A stretch of DNA of 37,036 nucleotides. Origin: Candidatus Ventrousia excrementavium. Its GTDB lineage: Bacteria > Bacillota > Clostridia > Oscillospirales > Butyricicoccaceae. The translations under genes were made by a program, and so were the position numbers. The notes under the pieces are model-generated. The model was not told where the DNA came from and ran no database searches. It was given only the letters and a program-made list of their open reading frames with translations. Below, piece by piece: positions 7,583-16,113 of the stretch. Position 1 is the stretch's first letter. Every line of letters starts with the position of its first letter. The stretch lies in assembly GCA_018714845.1 (NCBI GenBank), contig DVMR01000047.1:1-37036 (forward strand), given 5' to 3'.

Positions 7583-9559
7583 TTATTTCAGGTGTTTGTC
7601 AAACCAGCCCATCATCTCGGTGTGGCGGCGGATGCGGTGGCTCGGCTTGCCGCGCATAATCATGACGTGGCTGTCGCCTTCAAACAGCACCATGCGGGTC
7701 TCAACGCCGAACGACTGCAAGGCGGCGTACATCTGGATGGCCTGGTCCATAGGGCAGCGGTAGTCGGCCATGTACTGCAGAAACAGCGTGGGCGTCTTGA
7801 CCCTGTCTGCGTACTGCAGGGGCGACGAACGCCACAGGGCGTCGTAGTTGCTCCACGGCGTGCCGCCCTGCGTCGTCTCGACAAACCAGGGAATATCGCA
7901 GCAGCCGTACATGGTAATCCAGTTCGAGATAGAGCACTGGGCCACGCCCGCTTTAAACCGGTCGGTGTGGCCGATCATCCAGTTGGTCATGTATCCGCCG
8001 TAGGACGCGCCGGTGACGCCCAGGCGGTCGCCGTCGAGCTGGGGATAGGCCTTGAGCGCGGCGTCGACAAAGTCCATCAGGTCGTCAAAGTCCACCGTGC
8101 CGTAGCGGCCGTTGATGTCGGCAAAGGCGCGGCTGCGGCTGCTGCTGCCGCGCGGATTGCAGAAGATGACGGCATAGCCGCCCGACGCCATGACCTGTGC
8201 GTCAAAGGACAGCGTGCCCTGATACTGTCCGCGCGGGCCGCCGTGGATGAGCAGAATGACGGGCACCTTGCCCTGCTCTGCCTCGGGCGGCAGCATGACC
8301 CAGCCGTCCAGGTCGACGCCGTCGCGGCTGTCAAAGGGCAGGTACTGCGGCCGGACGAGCTCGTATTTCTGCATCGTGGCGTCATTCAGATGGGTCAAAA
8401 CGGCGCTTTTCCCGTTTTCAACGGCAAAGACTTCCATCATGCCAAAGGCGGGCAGTCCGGCGCACAGCACGCGGCCGCTCGGCTCGACGGCAAAGTGGTT
8501 GACCCAGACATGCTCGTCGCTCAGGCGCTCGGGCGCGCCGCCCGACGCCATGCGGAACAGATGGGCCCCATGACGGTCGCTTTTGACAAAGTACAGGTAA
8601 TCGCCGTGGCCCGCAAAGGCCGTGCCGCCGCCGCGGCAGGCGTCGCCCGAGTTCTGGAACCCGAGGTCCTCTTCAACGGCGAGCTCGAGCGTGCCATGGC
8701 CGCCCGTCCTGGGCACCGACCAGATGTCCGTGTCAAAGGTGCTGTTCATGGTGGTAAACCACACGCGGCCGCCGGCTTCGGCCACGCCGCCGACCTGCAG
8801 GCCGGGGCGGCACAGCTCGTGGGTCGCGTTGTCCGCAGCGGCATAGGCGTAAAGCCCCTCGTCAAAGGTCTGGGCCACCGAATAGCTTTCGCCGGCGTAG
8901 TAGACCGTGCGTCCGTCCTGCGAGACGCAGAAAGCCGTCACGGCAAAATGCGGCTCTGTAACAGCCTCGAGCGCGCCGGACGCCATGTCGTATACATACA
9001 GGCGGGTGCGGGTTTTGTTGATGTAGCCCGCGCCGTCGGCGCGGTAGGGTCGCTCGTCGCACACCTCGTAGTCGCGCTCGGCGCGGATGCCTTCAAGGGC
9101 CTTTTGCAGCGCCTCGCCCTCCAGGCCCGTCAGGTCCGGGCGGGACAGGTCGTGCTTTGCAACGAGCAGCAGCCTGTTGTCCGCCATGGCGCACACCTTG
9201 CCGACTGAAAGCGGCAGGCGGAACAGCTCTCGCGCCTCGCCGCCCGCGAGCGGCAGGCGGTAAAACGCCGTCAGCTCCTCGCCGTTTTGCACGCGGTCGC
9301 GGTCCTTCTGCTCGCGCAGCCCGGGGAACAGCAGAGCATCCCCGCCGTCAATAAAGCAAAAGCTGCTCTCGCTGCCGGTAAAGGTCAGCTGCTCGATCTC
9401 TCCCGTTTCGGTGTTCATGGTGTGCAAAAAGCAGTCATAGCCGTCCTTTTCCACATTGGGGCGGTGGGTGACAAAGGCGGCCAGCCCGCCCGCAGGCGAC
9501 AGCGTCAGGTCGGCGATGCTGACAATGTCGCCGATGCAGTCCTTTTGAAAGCGTTTCAT
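7583..9559 (-). CDS. S9 family serine peptidase (acylaminoacyl/prolyl oligopeptidase type), copy A
   Basis: A 658-residue cytoplasmic peptidase. The N-terminal two thirds form a beta-propeller-like region (WD40-like PD40 strands such as LTLSPAGGLAAFVTHRP), and the C-terminal third is an alpha/beta hydrolase. The catalytic triad is visible: Ser in GASYGGYMTNW (about S519), Asp in QYMADYRCPMDQ and His in GDSHVMIMRGKPSHR. Such enzymes cut short peptides. An upstream ATG at 9580 overlaps the previous stop, but AAAGGAG stands 9 bases before the ATG at 9559, which I therefore prefer. No signal peptide is seen, so it should act on imported peptides. It is a diverged paralogue of the next gene and is followed by a terminator. 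Confidence 0.92.
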   Translation of the reverse strand: MKRFQKDCIGDIVSIADLTLSPAGGLAAFVTHRPNVEKDGYDCFLHTMNTETGEIEQLTFTGSESSFCFIDGGDALLFPGLREQKDRDRVQNGEELTAFYRLPLAGGEARELFRLPLSVGKVCAMADNRLLLVAKHDLSRPDLTGLEGEALQKALEGIRAERDYEVCDERPYRADGAGYINKTRTRLYVYDMASGALEAVTEPHFAVTAFCVSQDGRTVYYAGESYSVAQTFDEGLYAYAAADNATHELCRPGLQVGGVAEAGGRVWFTTMNSTFDTDIWSVPRTGGHGTLELAVEEDLGFQNSGDACRGGGTAFAGHGDYLYFVKSDRHGAHLFRMASGGAPERLSDEHVWVNHFAVEPSGRVLCAGLPAFGMMEVFAVENGKSAVLTHLNDATMQKYELVRPQYLPFDSRDGVDLDGWVMLPPEAEQGKVPVILLIHGGPRGQYQGTLSFDAQVMASGGYAVIFCNPRGSSSRSRAFADINGRYGTVDFDDLMDFVDAALKAYPQLDGDRLGVTGASYGGYMTNWMIGHTDRFKAGVAQCSISNWITMYGCCDIPWFVETTQGGTPWSNYDALWRSSPLQYADRVKTPTLFLQYMADYRCPMDQAIQMYAALQSFGVETRMVLFEGDSHVMIMRGKPSHRIRRHTEMMGWFDKHLK

Positions 9560-9576
9560 ATCTAAAGTCTCCTTTG

Positions 9577-11571
9577 TCATGATTTCAGATGGCTGTCAAA
9601 CCAGCCGGCCAGCTCTTCGAGCCGGCGGACGCGGTGCCGGGGCTGGCCGGTGCGCGAAAGGCCGTGGCTCTCGCCGTAAAACAGCACCATGCGCGTCTCG
9701 ACGCCGTGGGCAATCAGGGCCTGATACAGCCCGTATGCCTCAGGGGATGTGCAGCGGTGATCTTCAAAGGAATGCAGAATGAGCGTCGGGGTCTTGACTT
9801 TGTCAAGGGCAAACAGGGGCGAACGGTCGCGCAGCTGCTGCTCGCCCTTCCACGGCAGGCCGCCCTGCTCGTGCAGGTCGGTCCAGCAGCCCAGGTCGCT
9901 GACGCCTGAAAAGCCGGTCAGATAGGTGATGCTGCGGCAGGTGACGGCGGCAGCGAAGCGGTCGGTGTGACCGATAACCCAGTTGGTCATGTATCCGCCG
10001 TAGCTGCCCCCCGTGACGCCCAGACGCTCTTTGTCAATGTCCGGATATGCGCGCAGCACCTCATCGGTAAAGGCCATCAGGTCGTCATAATCAATGGTGC
10101 CCCAGCGGGCCGCGACATCGGCAAAGGCGTTGCCGCGCGTCGCGCTGCCCCGCGGGTTGCAGAAAAAGACAAAATATCCACGCGCGGCCAGGACCTGCAT
10201 TTCGTGGCTGAAGGTCTCGCAGTAAGCGCCGCGCGGCCCGCCGTGAATGGACAAAATGCCGGGGTATTTTTTGCCTTTCTGATAATCCGCCGGCTTTAAG
10301 ACCCATCCGTCAATGCGCACGCCGCCGCTGTTGACAAAGGACAGCGGCTCGGGCACGGGCACGCCGTCAAAGGTCCCCTGATTGACGGATGTCAGCGCGC
10401 GGGCCTGTCCGCCCGTGACGTCATAGACCTCCTGCAGCCCGCTGCCGGTAAATCCGACTGCGAGCAGGCGGCTGCCCACCTGTTCAAAGGACAAAACGCA
10501 GAGCGTTTCCGGTGAGATGCGGCGCAGGGCGGTCTCACCCGGCTTCCAGGCGCTGAGACGGCCGCGGTATTCGCTGCCCGTGACGAGAAGAATGTCGCCG
10601 CCGACCGTGCGCATCGGCTCTCCGCCCATACTGGCCTCACAGGTGACGCTGGCGCCGAGGTCCTCGTCCGGGTCAAAGGCCAGCTCCATACGGTGCGACT
10701 GCACATTATATGTATAAAGCTTGGACGAGTTCATATCCATTTTTTCGCCGCCCACACTGCCGGCAATGACCAGCCTGTCCTGCCAGAAGACCAGCCTGTC
10801 AAAGCTCTGGCCGCCCAGCGGCACCAGCGTTTCGGTCTCGCCGCCCGGCAGACTGACCGAGTAAAGCCCCTCGTCAGAAATGCGCCAGCCCTTGACGTCG
10901 TTGCCGGCAAAGACCACGCTCTTTTTGTCCGGAGCCAGGACATAGGCCCCCACGTCCATTGCGGGCGTCGTCAGCGGCACCAGGGCCCCGGTCTGCTCGC
11001 TGAACACCGACAAACAGGTACGCTTTTTGTTGACAAAGCCCCGCCCGTCAAACCAGAAGGGCAGCTCGTCGACAACATGAAACTCTTCCGATTCCTTTTT
11101 CCAGCGCGCCAGCACCTGCGCCCGCTTGCCCGGCTTGAGGCCGGTCAGGTCGGGGCGCGTCAGGTCGCACAGGTGGCTGACCAGCCACTTTCCGCCGCCC
11201 AGGCTCTCGAGCTTTTTGACCTGCGCCTCAATGCGGAAGGCCTCGCGCGCTTCGCCGCCCGCCAGGGGCAGCCGGTAAAACACCGTCAGCTCTTCGCCGC
11301 TTTCGACCGCCTTTTTGTCCGCAGGGTCGCGCAGAGCGGGAAAAAGCACGCTTTTGCCGTCGTCGGCAAACACATAGCCCCTGCCGTCGGCCGCCGTCAG
11401 CGGACGGGTTTCGCCCGTCTCGACGTCGAGCAGCTCAAGATGGCTTTTGTAGCAGTTGTCCTGAATGTCAGCCTGTGTGACGCAAAAAACGGCATGTCTG
11501 CCGTCCGGCGCCGCACGCAGCTCGGACAGTCCCTTGATTTTTTCAAAATCCCTCACAGTAACAGGGTTCAT
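9577..11571 (-). CDS. S9 family serine peptidase, copy B
   Basis: A 664-residue paralogue of the downstream peptidase with the same plan: a propeller domain, then an alpha/beta hydrolase with Ser in TGGSYGGYMTNW (about S523), Asp in HSFEDHRCTSPEAYG and His in GESHGLSRTGQPRHR. The start at 11571 follows GAGGTG by 7 bases; an in-frame extension to 11874 translates antisense to the acyltransferase and is spurious. Shared phrases such as ELTVFYRLPLAGGEARE and DLTRPDLTGL also occur in slightly altered form in copy A, which points to tandem duplication. The two differ throughout the propeller, so substrate specificity has probably diverged. The pair is co-transcribed with a 17-base gap. Confidence 0.92.
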   Translation of the reverse strand: MNPVTVRDFEKIKGLSELRAAPDGRHAVFCVTQADIQDNCYKSHLELLDVETGETRPLTAADGRGYVFADDGKSVLFPALRDPADKKAVESGEELTVFYRLPLAGGEAREAFRIEAQVKKLESLGGGKWLVSHLCDLTRPDLTGLKPGKRAQVLARWKKESEEFHVVDELPFWFDGRGFVNKKRTCLSVFSEQTGALVPLTTPAMDVGAYVLAPDKKSVVFAGNDVKGWRISDEGLYSVSLPGGETETLVPLGGQSFDRLVFWQDRLVIAGSVGGEKMDMNSSKLYTYNVQSHRMELAFDPDEDLGASVTCEASMGGEPMRTVGGDILLVTGSEYRGRLSAWKPGETALRRISPETLCVLSFEQVGSRLLAVGFTGSGLQEVYDVTGGQARALTSVNQGTFDGVPVPEPLSFVNSGGVRIDGWVLKPADYQKGKKYPGILSIHGGPRGAYCETFSHEMQVLAARGYFVFFCNPRGSATRGNAFADVAARWGTIDYDDLMAFTDEVLRAYPDIDKERLGVTGGSYGGYMTNWVIGHTDRFAAAVTCRSITYLTGFSGVSDLGCWTDLHEQGGLPWKGEQQLRDRSPLFALDKVKTPTLILHSFEDHRCTSPEAYGLYQALIAHGVETRMVLFYGESHGLSRTGQPRHRVRRLEELAGWFDSHLKS

Positions 11572-11623
11572 CGACTGCACCTCTTTCTTTTTATTCTTTT
11601 CTTTCTTCCTTTTATGATGAACT

Positions 11624-12883
11624 TCACGGGGTTGTTTCATGGCCGGCGCGCCAGTGCAGGTATTCCTGCGCCAGCTTCCACTCGGCGGCGCTGCGCCCCT
11701 CGTCCGGGTACAGCCGCAGCGCGCCGCCCGGCGTCTCAATCTCAAAATAAGCGCCGGGCACGCAGCGCATGCCGGAAAGCGTCCTGTTGGCCAGGCAGAC
11801 CGGCTCGCCGCACCGGGGCTTGTAACACAGCTGATGCTCGTCCAGCGTGGCGACTCCCCCGCCGTCAGGCGCAAAGCGCCGGCCGTCCCACCGGCGGCAG
11901 CGCACAGGACTTTTCATGCAAAAGCTGCCCGCGCGCAGGCGCTTTTCCCAGTCGCGGCGCAAAAGGTCATGCCACTCGACAAGGGTCTCGGGCAGCACGC
12001 TGCCTTCGTCAGCGTGCAGACGCATGTCCGATCCAACGGCGCCGCTGTTGCCGCACACGTCGCAGCGCACCCGGTTCCCCCGCGCGCTGTAGGATGCGCG
12101 CGCACCGCAGCGCGGGCACAAAAGCAGCATGTTCTGGTATCCCTTGGCGCGGTGACGCGACGCAAAGACCGCCCCTGTCTCCCGCTGCCAGCGGTATTCG
12201 TCATAGTCAATGGCGCCGCAGACACGGCGGTAAATCTCATCATCTGTCAAGGCTCCGGGCTGCCCGGATGCAAACAGCAGCCCGAGCCGGGCGTCGATGC
12301 GTCCGCGGTTGAGGCCGCGGGCAAAGCGGCTGCGGGTGAAAAAACCGCCGTGCAGCTGCAAAAAGGCGACACTTACCCCGCACTTTCTGACCAGCCGCGC
12401 AATGGCCGGTCCGACCTCTCCCGGCCGGCCGGTCATGGACGTCTGCCCCGCAGGGTACAGGCAGACCGCTCCGCCCGCGCGCAAAGTGCGGAGAATGGAC
12501 GCAATGCACCGCGGGTCGGCGGTAAACTGTACCTTGGGAATGACCCCCATGGCGTAAAGCAGCGGGGCGAGCAGCGGCCTTTGGAAAAAGCTCTCGGAAC
12601 AGACAAAGTGCAGGCGGCGGGGCAAAAGCGCGGCCGCCGTAACGGCAAAATCGAGCATTCCCTGATGTGAGCATAAAACGAGCACCGGTCCGCTCTGCGG
12701 AACCTGCCCGTCTGTCTGCACGCGCAGTCCGCACGCCTTTTTGAGAAACAGCGACATGACCCCGGCCGCGGCGTCATACAGCGAGCCCAGCGGCTCTCTG
12801 ATTTTACGATACTGTTCCGGCTTCACACGCGCCTCCAAAGCTCCCGCGCGGCGGGAAGTGGTGATACCCTTACTATACTTCAT
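11624..12883 (-). CDS. PlsC-like lysophospholipid acyltransferase with C-terminal zinc ribbon
   Basis: A 419-residue protein. Its first half is a PlsC/LPLAT acyltransferase: the catalytic HX4D appears as HQGMLD (about H73 and D78), and the substrate-binding block, usually FPEGTRS, is CLYPAGQTSMTG, so the Glu is replaced. The second half is unusual: a four-cysteine zinc ribbon (CPRCG, then CDVCG, about residues 255-275) followed by a roughly 140-residue domain with VRCRRWDGRRFAP and CVPGAYFEIETPGGALRLYP. Related proteins transfer acyl chains to lysophosphatidic acid at the membrane; the role of the ribbon is unknown. The ATG at 12883 follows AAAGGGGAC. It precedes the peptidase pair by 52 bases and may share a transcript. 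Confidence 0.85.
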   Translation of the reverse strand: MKYSKGITTSRRAGALEARVKPEQYRKIREPLGSLYDAAAGVMSLFLKKACGLRVQTDGQVPQSGPVLVLCSHQGMLDFAVTAAALLPRRLHFVCSESFFQRPLLAPLLYAMGVIPKVQFTADPRCIASILRTLRAGGAVCLYPAGQTSMTGRPGEVGPAIARLVRKCGVSVAFLQLHGGFFTRSRFARGLNRGRIDARLGLLFASGQPGALTDDEIYRRVCGAIDYDEYRWQRETGAVFASRHRAKGYQNMLLLCPRCGARASYSARGNRVRCDVCGNSGAVGSDMRLHADEGSVLPETLVEWHDLLRRDWEKRLRAGSFCMKSPVRCRRWDGRRFAPDGGGVATLDEHQLCYKPRCGEPVCLANRTLSGMRCVPGAYFEIETPGGALRLYPDEGRSAAEWKLAQEYLHWRAGHETTP

Positions 12884-12940
12884 TTTGTCCCCTTTGTAAA
12901 TCAAAATCGCAGGCCGTGCCAAAATGGCGGGCATTGGCGC

Positions 12941-12969
12941 TTGCGCCGCCGCGTCCGGTGTATTATAAT
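12941..12969 (+). promoter_or_regulatory. Promoter of the wall amidase gene
   Basis: TTGCGC (12941-12946) and TATAAT (12964-12969) are spaced by 17 bases, about 50 bases before the amidase ATG. The -10 box is perfect and sits in an A/T-rich pocket of otherwise G+C-rich DNA. Confidence 0.7.
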
Positions 12970-13019
12970 AAAAGGCATATGTGTCGTTTTCTGTCAACTT
13001 TAAGAGAAAGGAAGCCATC

Positions 13020-14114
13020 ATGAAACTCGCCAAACGCGTCCTGCCCCTGCTGCTCTGCCTGCTCCTGCTTGTGCCTCAGACTGCTTTTGCCGCCGCGCCC
13101 ACCCCCTCGACGGCGTCCAGAAGCGTCCAGACCGTCTACCTGTACGGACAGCCGGTCACCCTTTATACCTATCTGCTCAACGGTGAAAATTATGTGCGCC
13201 TGCACGACCTGGCCTGGTACTGCTCGGCCGGCAGCAGCGCCTTTTCCGCCCGCTGGTCGGGCGCCGATTCGGCCGTCTACCTGACGACCGGCGGCATTTA
13301 TATTTCCGGCGGTACCGAAAACCTTGTGCACACGCCCGGCGCCATTTCCACCAGCCTGATTCAGCCTGACCCGTACACCCTGTACGTCGACGGCGAGCCT
13401 GTTTCCGTGCGTTCGTACACCATCAACGGCTACGGCTACTATAATCTGCGCGAGCTGTGCGCCGCCCTCGGCATGTCGGTTGAGTGGGATGCGTCGCTTC
13501 GCACCATTGTGCTGCGCGAGCAGCAGTCCTCAGGCACCAAGACCATTCTGGTCGACGCCGGCCACGGCGGCTCGGACCCCGGCGCCATTTCGTCCTGGCT
13601 GGGCAACGAGTCCGGCATCAACCTTGACGTCGCGACCCGTCTGGCCGAGCTGCTGCGCAGCGCAGGCTTCAACGTCGTTGAGACGCGCACCGGGAACCAG
13701 ACCGTGACCCTGGCCGAACGCCAGGAGCTCATCAAGTCTCTGCAGCCTGACCTTGTGGTCAGCGTACACCACAACGCTTCTGAATCGCGCACCGGCTCGG
13801 GCGCTACTGTGCTTGCACAGATTGCCGACCAGTACGGCGGCCCGTCGCGCCAGCTGGCTGAACTGCTCAACAGCGAATACGCCTCTCTCGGCCGCCCGAT
13901 CAACAGCATCGTCTTCCGCCGCGGCTGGCGCGGGGACTATTACGCCATCCTGCGCGCCGCGGCCGAGGTCTCGGTTCCCGCGGTCATCAGCGAATACGCC
14001 TTTATCGACAACGCCAGTGACTGGCGCGCCGTCGACTCTGCGCAGGACCGCGCAGCCGAAGCCCAGGCCATTTACCGCGCTGTGTGCGACTGGTTCGAGC
14101 TGCAGTCCCAATAA
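13020..14114 (+). CDS. Secreted N-acetylmuramoyl-L-alanine amidase (Amidase_3) with copper amine oxidase-like N-terminal domains
   Basis: A zinc amidase that cuts the bond between N-acetylmuramic acid and L-alanine in peptidoglycan. The 364-residue precursor has a signal peptide (MKLAKRVLPLLLCLLLLVP, cleavage near AFA-AAP). Two repeats of the copper amine oxidase N-terminal-like type follow (VYLYGQPVTLYTYLLNGENYVRL and LYVDGEPVSVRSYTINGYGYYNL with LGMSVEWD), probably wall-binding. The Amidase_3 domain runs from about residue 175 with zinc ligands H182 in DAGHGG, E197 in GNESG and H250 in SVHHNA, and the catalytic E325 in SEYAF. The ATG at 13020 follows AAGGAAG. Its own promoter lies upstream and a hairpin terminator downstream. 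Confidence 0.93.
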   Translation: MKLAKRVLPLLLCLLLLVPQTAFAAAPTPSTASRSVQTVYLYGQPVTLYTYLLNGENYVRLHDLAWYCSAGSSAFSARWSGADSAVYLTTGGIYISGGTENLVHTPGAISTSLIQPDPYTLYVDGEPVSVRSYTINGYGYYNLRELCAALGMSVEWDASLRTIVLREQQSSGTKTILVDAGHGGSDPGAISSWLGNESGINLDVATRLAELLRSAGFNVVETRTGNQTVTLAERQELIKSLQPDLVVSVHHNASESRTGSGATVLAQIADQYGGPSRQLAELLNSEYASLGRPINSIVFRRGWRGDYYAILRAAAEVSVPAVISEYAFIDNASDWRAVDSAQDRAAEAQAIYRAVCDWFELQSQ

Positions 14115-14125
14115 TCCGCCTCATT

Positions 14126-14167
14126 GCCCCGTGCCTGACCTGCCGTGCAGCATGGGGCTCTTTTATT
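14126..14167 (+). terminator. Terminator after the amidase gene
   Basis: GCCCCGTGC (14126-14134) pairs over 9 bp (one G-U pair) with GCATGGGGC (14150-14158), followed by TCTTTTATT. It lies 12 bases past the amidase stop and 10 bases before the ribosome site of the channel gene. Partial read-through would feed the MscS-epimerase pair, for which I found no separate promoter. Confidence 0.6.
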
Positions 14168-14189
14168 CCACAACAAGGAGAGATTGCGC

Positions 14190-15014
14190 GTGGACATTTT
14201 ACACTCTGTATTAAAAGCCGTCTCCGGCCTGACGCTGTCGGGGCTTTTTCAGCTCCTGCTGACCTTTGTTCTGGGGCTGATCGCCGTCAAGTATATTGTC
14301 CGGCTTTTTGCCCGCGTTCTGTCGCGCACCACGCTGGACCCCAGCGTGCAGGCGCTGGTTGTCAACGCCGGACGCGGACTTTTGTGGTTTTTGCTCATTC
14401 TCATTCTGGCGCCGCAGCTCGGCATCCAGGTCACCAGCCTGATTACTCTGCTCGGTGTTTTCGGCGTCGCCATTTCGCTGGCCCTGCAAAACAGCCTGTC
14501 CAACGTGGCGGGCGGCATTTCAGTCCTTGTCAGCAAGCCCTTTTCAACCGGTGACTTTATCGAGGTGACCGGCGGAGCTTCCGGCACAGTCGACTCGGTC
14601 GGGCTTTTTCACACCGTCATCAAGACGATGGATAATCACCGCGTTTATATCCCCAACGGCATGCTCTCGGCCGATCAGATCGTCAACTATTCAGTCGAGA
14701 CTGAGCGCCGGCTCGAAATGACCTTTTCCGTCACCTACGACTGCGACGCCGGCGAGGCGCGCGACCTGATTGAGCGCACCCTTCTTGAGGACGAGCGCAT
14801 TATGCGCGAGCCCGCGCCCTATGTCCGCGTGTGGAACCTGGGGGCTTCGGCTGTTGAAATTCTGTGCCGCGTCTGGGTGCCAAACTCTGACTACTGGGAA
14901 GTCCGCTCCGCCGCTCTTGAGCGGGTCAAAAAGGCCCTTGAGCTGGCGGGCGTCAACATTCCGTATAATCAGCTTGATGTTCGCCTGTATGACATCAAAA
15001 GAAAGGGGAACTGA
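14190..15014 (+). CDS. Small-conductance mechanosensitive channel (MscS family)
   Basis: An osmotic safety valve of the cytoplasmic membrane that opens under tension. The 274 residues show three membrane segments (about 17-38, 55-75 and 82-112). The third is the pore helix with the typical Gly/Ala/Ser pattern (VFGVAISLALQNSLSNVAGGISVLVSKPF, split here by a kink). The cytoplasmic MscS beta domain (GDFIEVTGGASGTVDSVGLFHTVIKT with VYIPNGML) and the alpha/beta C-terminus follow. Translation probably begins at the GTG at 14190, 9 bases after AAGGAG; an in-frame ATG at 14145 lies inside the terminator hairpin. The length matches the minimal three-helix MscS type. The next gene begins 2 bases after its stop. 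Confidence 0.93.
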   Translation: MDILHSVLKAVSGLTLSGLFQLLLTFVLGLIAVKYIVRLFARVLSRTTLDPSVQALVVNAGRGLLWFLLILILAPQLGIQVTSLITLLGVFGVAISLALQNSLSNVAGGISVLVSKPFSTGDFIEVTGGASGTVDSVGLFHTVIKTMDNHRVYIPNGMLSADQIVNYSVETERRLEMTFSVTYDCDAGEARDLIERTLLEDERIMREPAPYVRVWNLGASAVEILCRVWVPNSDYWEVRSAALERVKKALELAGVNIPYNQLDVRLYDIKRKGN

Positions 15015-15016
15015 AC

Positions 15017-16006
15017 ATGCGCATCCTCGTCATTGGCGGCAAGCGATTTGCCGGCTACTACATGGTCCGCGAAGCTCTTGCGCGCGGACATGAAGTCACG
15101 CTTTTCAACCGCGGCATCACCCACCCCGAGCTGTGGCCCGAGCTTCCCTGCATCACAGGGGACCGGCTGACAGACCTGCACAAGCTCGACGGGCTGTCAT
15201 TTGATGCTGTCATCGACCCGTGCTGCTATTTCCCGCCGCAGATGCGCGCAAGCGCCGAATACTTCCGCGGCCGCGACGTCTTTTATGCCTTTGTCTCGAC
15301 GCTTTCCGTCTGCGACCTGAGCCGCTCCCCCGTGCGCGAGACCGACCCGCTGCCCCTTTATGACGACTCTGGTTCATTCACCGAGAATATGGGCAATTAC
15401 GGCCCCCTCAAGGCTGGCTGCGAGCGGACGCTGCATGAAATTCTCGGGGATCGCGCTGCCATGATCCGCCCCGGCTTTATCTGCGGCGACCGGGACTACA
15501 CCGACCGCTTCACCTACTGGCCGGTCAAAATGCGCTTCAGCGACCGCATTCTCGTGCCGGAAGGCGACTTCCCCTTCCAGTTCATCGATGTGCGTGACCT
15601 GGCCGCCTTTACGCTGACCGTCGTTGAAAAGCGGCTGTCCGGTCCCTTCTCCGTCACCGGTCCGGGCGCCGAGTATCGCTTTTCAGACTTTCTGCAGGAC
15701 TGCCGCCAGACGGTCAACCCCCGCTGCGAGCTGGTGCGCCTGCCCGACGAAAAGCTGAACGAGCTGGGGCTGCTGCAGCCCGACAAAAGCGTGTACTTCC
15801 CCCTGTTTTACGGCGACACCCCCGGCTTTGCCGGACTGTATCGCGTCGATGTCAGCCGCGCGGTCAGCGCCGGGCTGACCTTCCGTCCGGCGCGCGACAC
15901 CATTTTGTCGGCTGTTGACTGGTTCCTGTCCCGCACAGACGACCCCGACGGTCTGGCGGCCGGCCTCAAGGCAACGCTTGAAGAGCAGATTTTAAGCCGG
16001 CTGTAA
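15017..16006 (+). CDS. NAD-dependent epimerase/dehydratase (extended SDR) family protein
   Basis: A 329-residue Rossmann protein. It opens with ILVIGGKRFAGYYMV, a variant of the GGTxFxG dinucleotide-binding motif, then carries an STLSV strand with the catalytic serine region and the active-site pair in NYGPLK (about Y128 and K132). Members act on nucleotide sugars; a CSP41-like subgroup with the same GGxRFxG start binds RNA in plastids. The substrate is unknown here. AAAGGGGAA provides the ribosome site, and the gene is co-transcribed with the MscS channel only 2 bases upstream, although no functional link is evident. The structured leader of the next gene probably also ends this transcript. 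Confidence 0.85.
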   Translation: MRILVIGGKRFAGYYMVREALARGHEVTLFNRGITHPELWPELPCITGDRLTDLHKLDGLSFDAVIDPCCYFPPQMRASAEYFRGRDVFYAFVSTLSVCDLSRSPVRETDPLPLYDDSGSFTENMGNYGPLKAGCERTLHEILGDRAAMIRPGFICGDRDYTDRFTYWPVKMRFSDRILVPEGDFPFQFIDVRDLAAFTLTVVEKRLSGPFSVTGPGAEYRFSDFLQDCRQTVNPRCELVRLPDEKLNELGLLQPDKSVYFPLFYGDTPGFAGLYRVDVSRAVSAGLTFRPARDTILSAVDWFLSRTDDPDGLAAGLKATLEEQILSRL

Positions 16007-16031
16007 ACCGATTTTTCCAGGCCGTTGTTAT

Positions 16032-16112
16032 AAAGACTCCGTTTCCGACCCAAAATAAGGGAAAAGGGTCTGCCCGCCCGGCCGTGCAGACCCCGGAAAA
16101 GGAGTCTTTTTT
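16032..16112 (+). promoter_or_regulatory. Structured leader: terminator-like stem enclosing the ribosome site of the GH18-SLH gene
   Basis: Bases 16032-16046 (AAAGACTCCGTTTCC) pair with 16095-16109 (GGAAAAGGAGTCTTT), 14 of 15 matched, immediately followed by T residues (16107-16112). The 3' strand of this stem contains AAAAGGAG, the ribosome site of the gene at 16114. Inside sits a second perfect 8-bp hairpin (GGGTCTGC 16066-16073 with GCAGACCC 16086-16093). GACCC at 16047-16051 could instead pair with GGGTC at 16066-16070, an alternative fold. The structure should end the epimerase transcript and may hide the ribosome site. Confidence 0.6.
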
Positions 16113-16113
16113 C

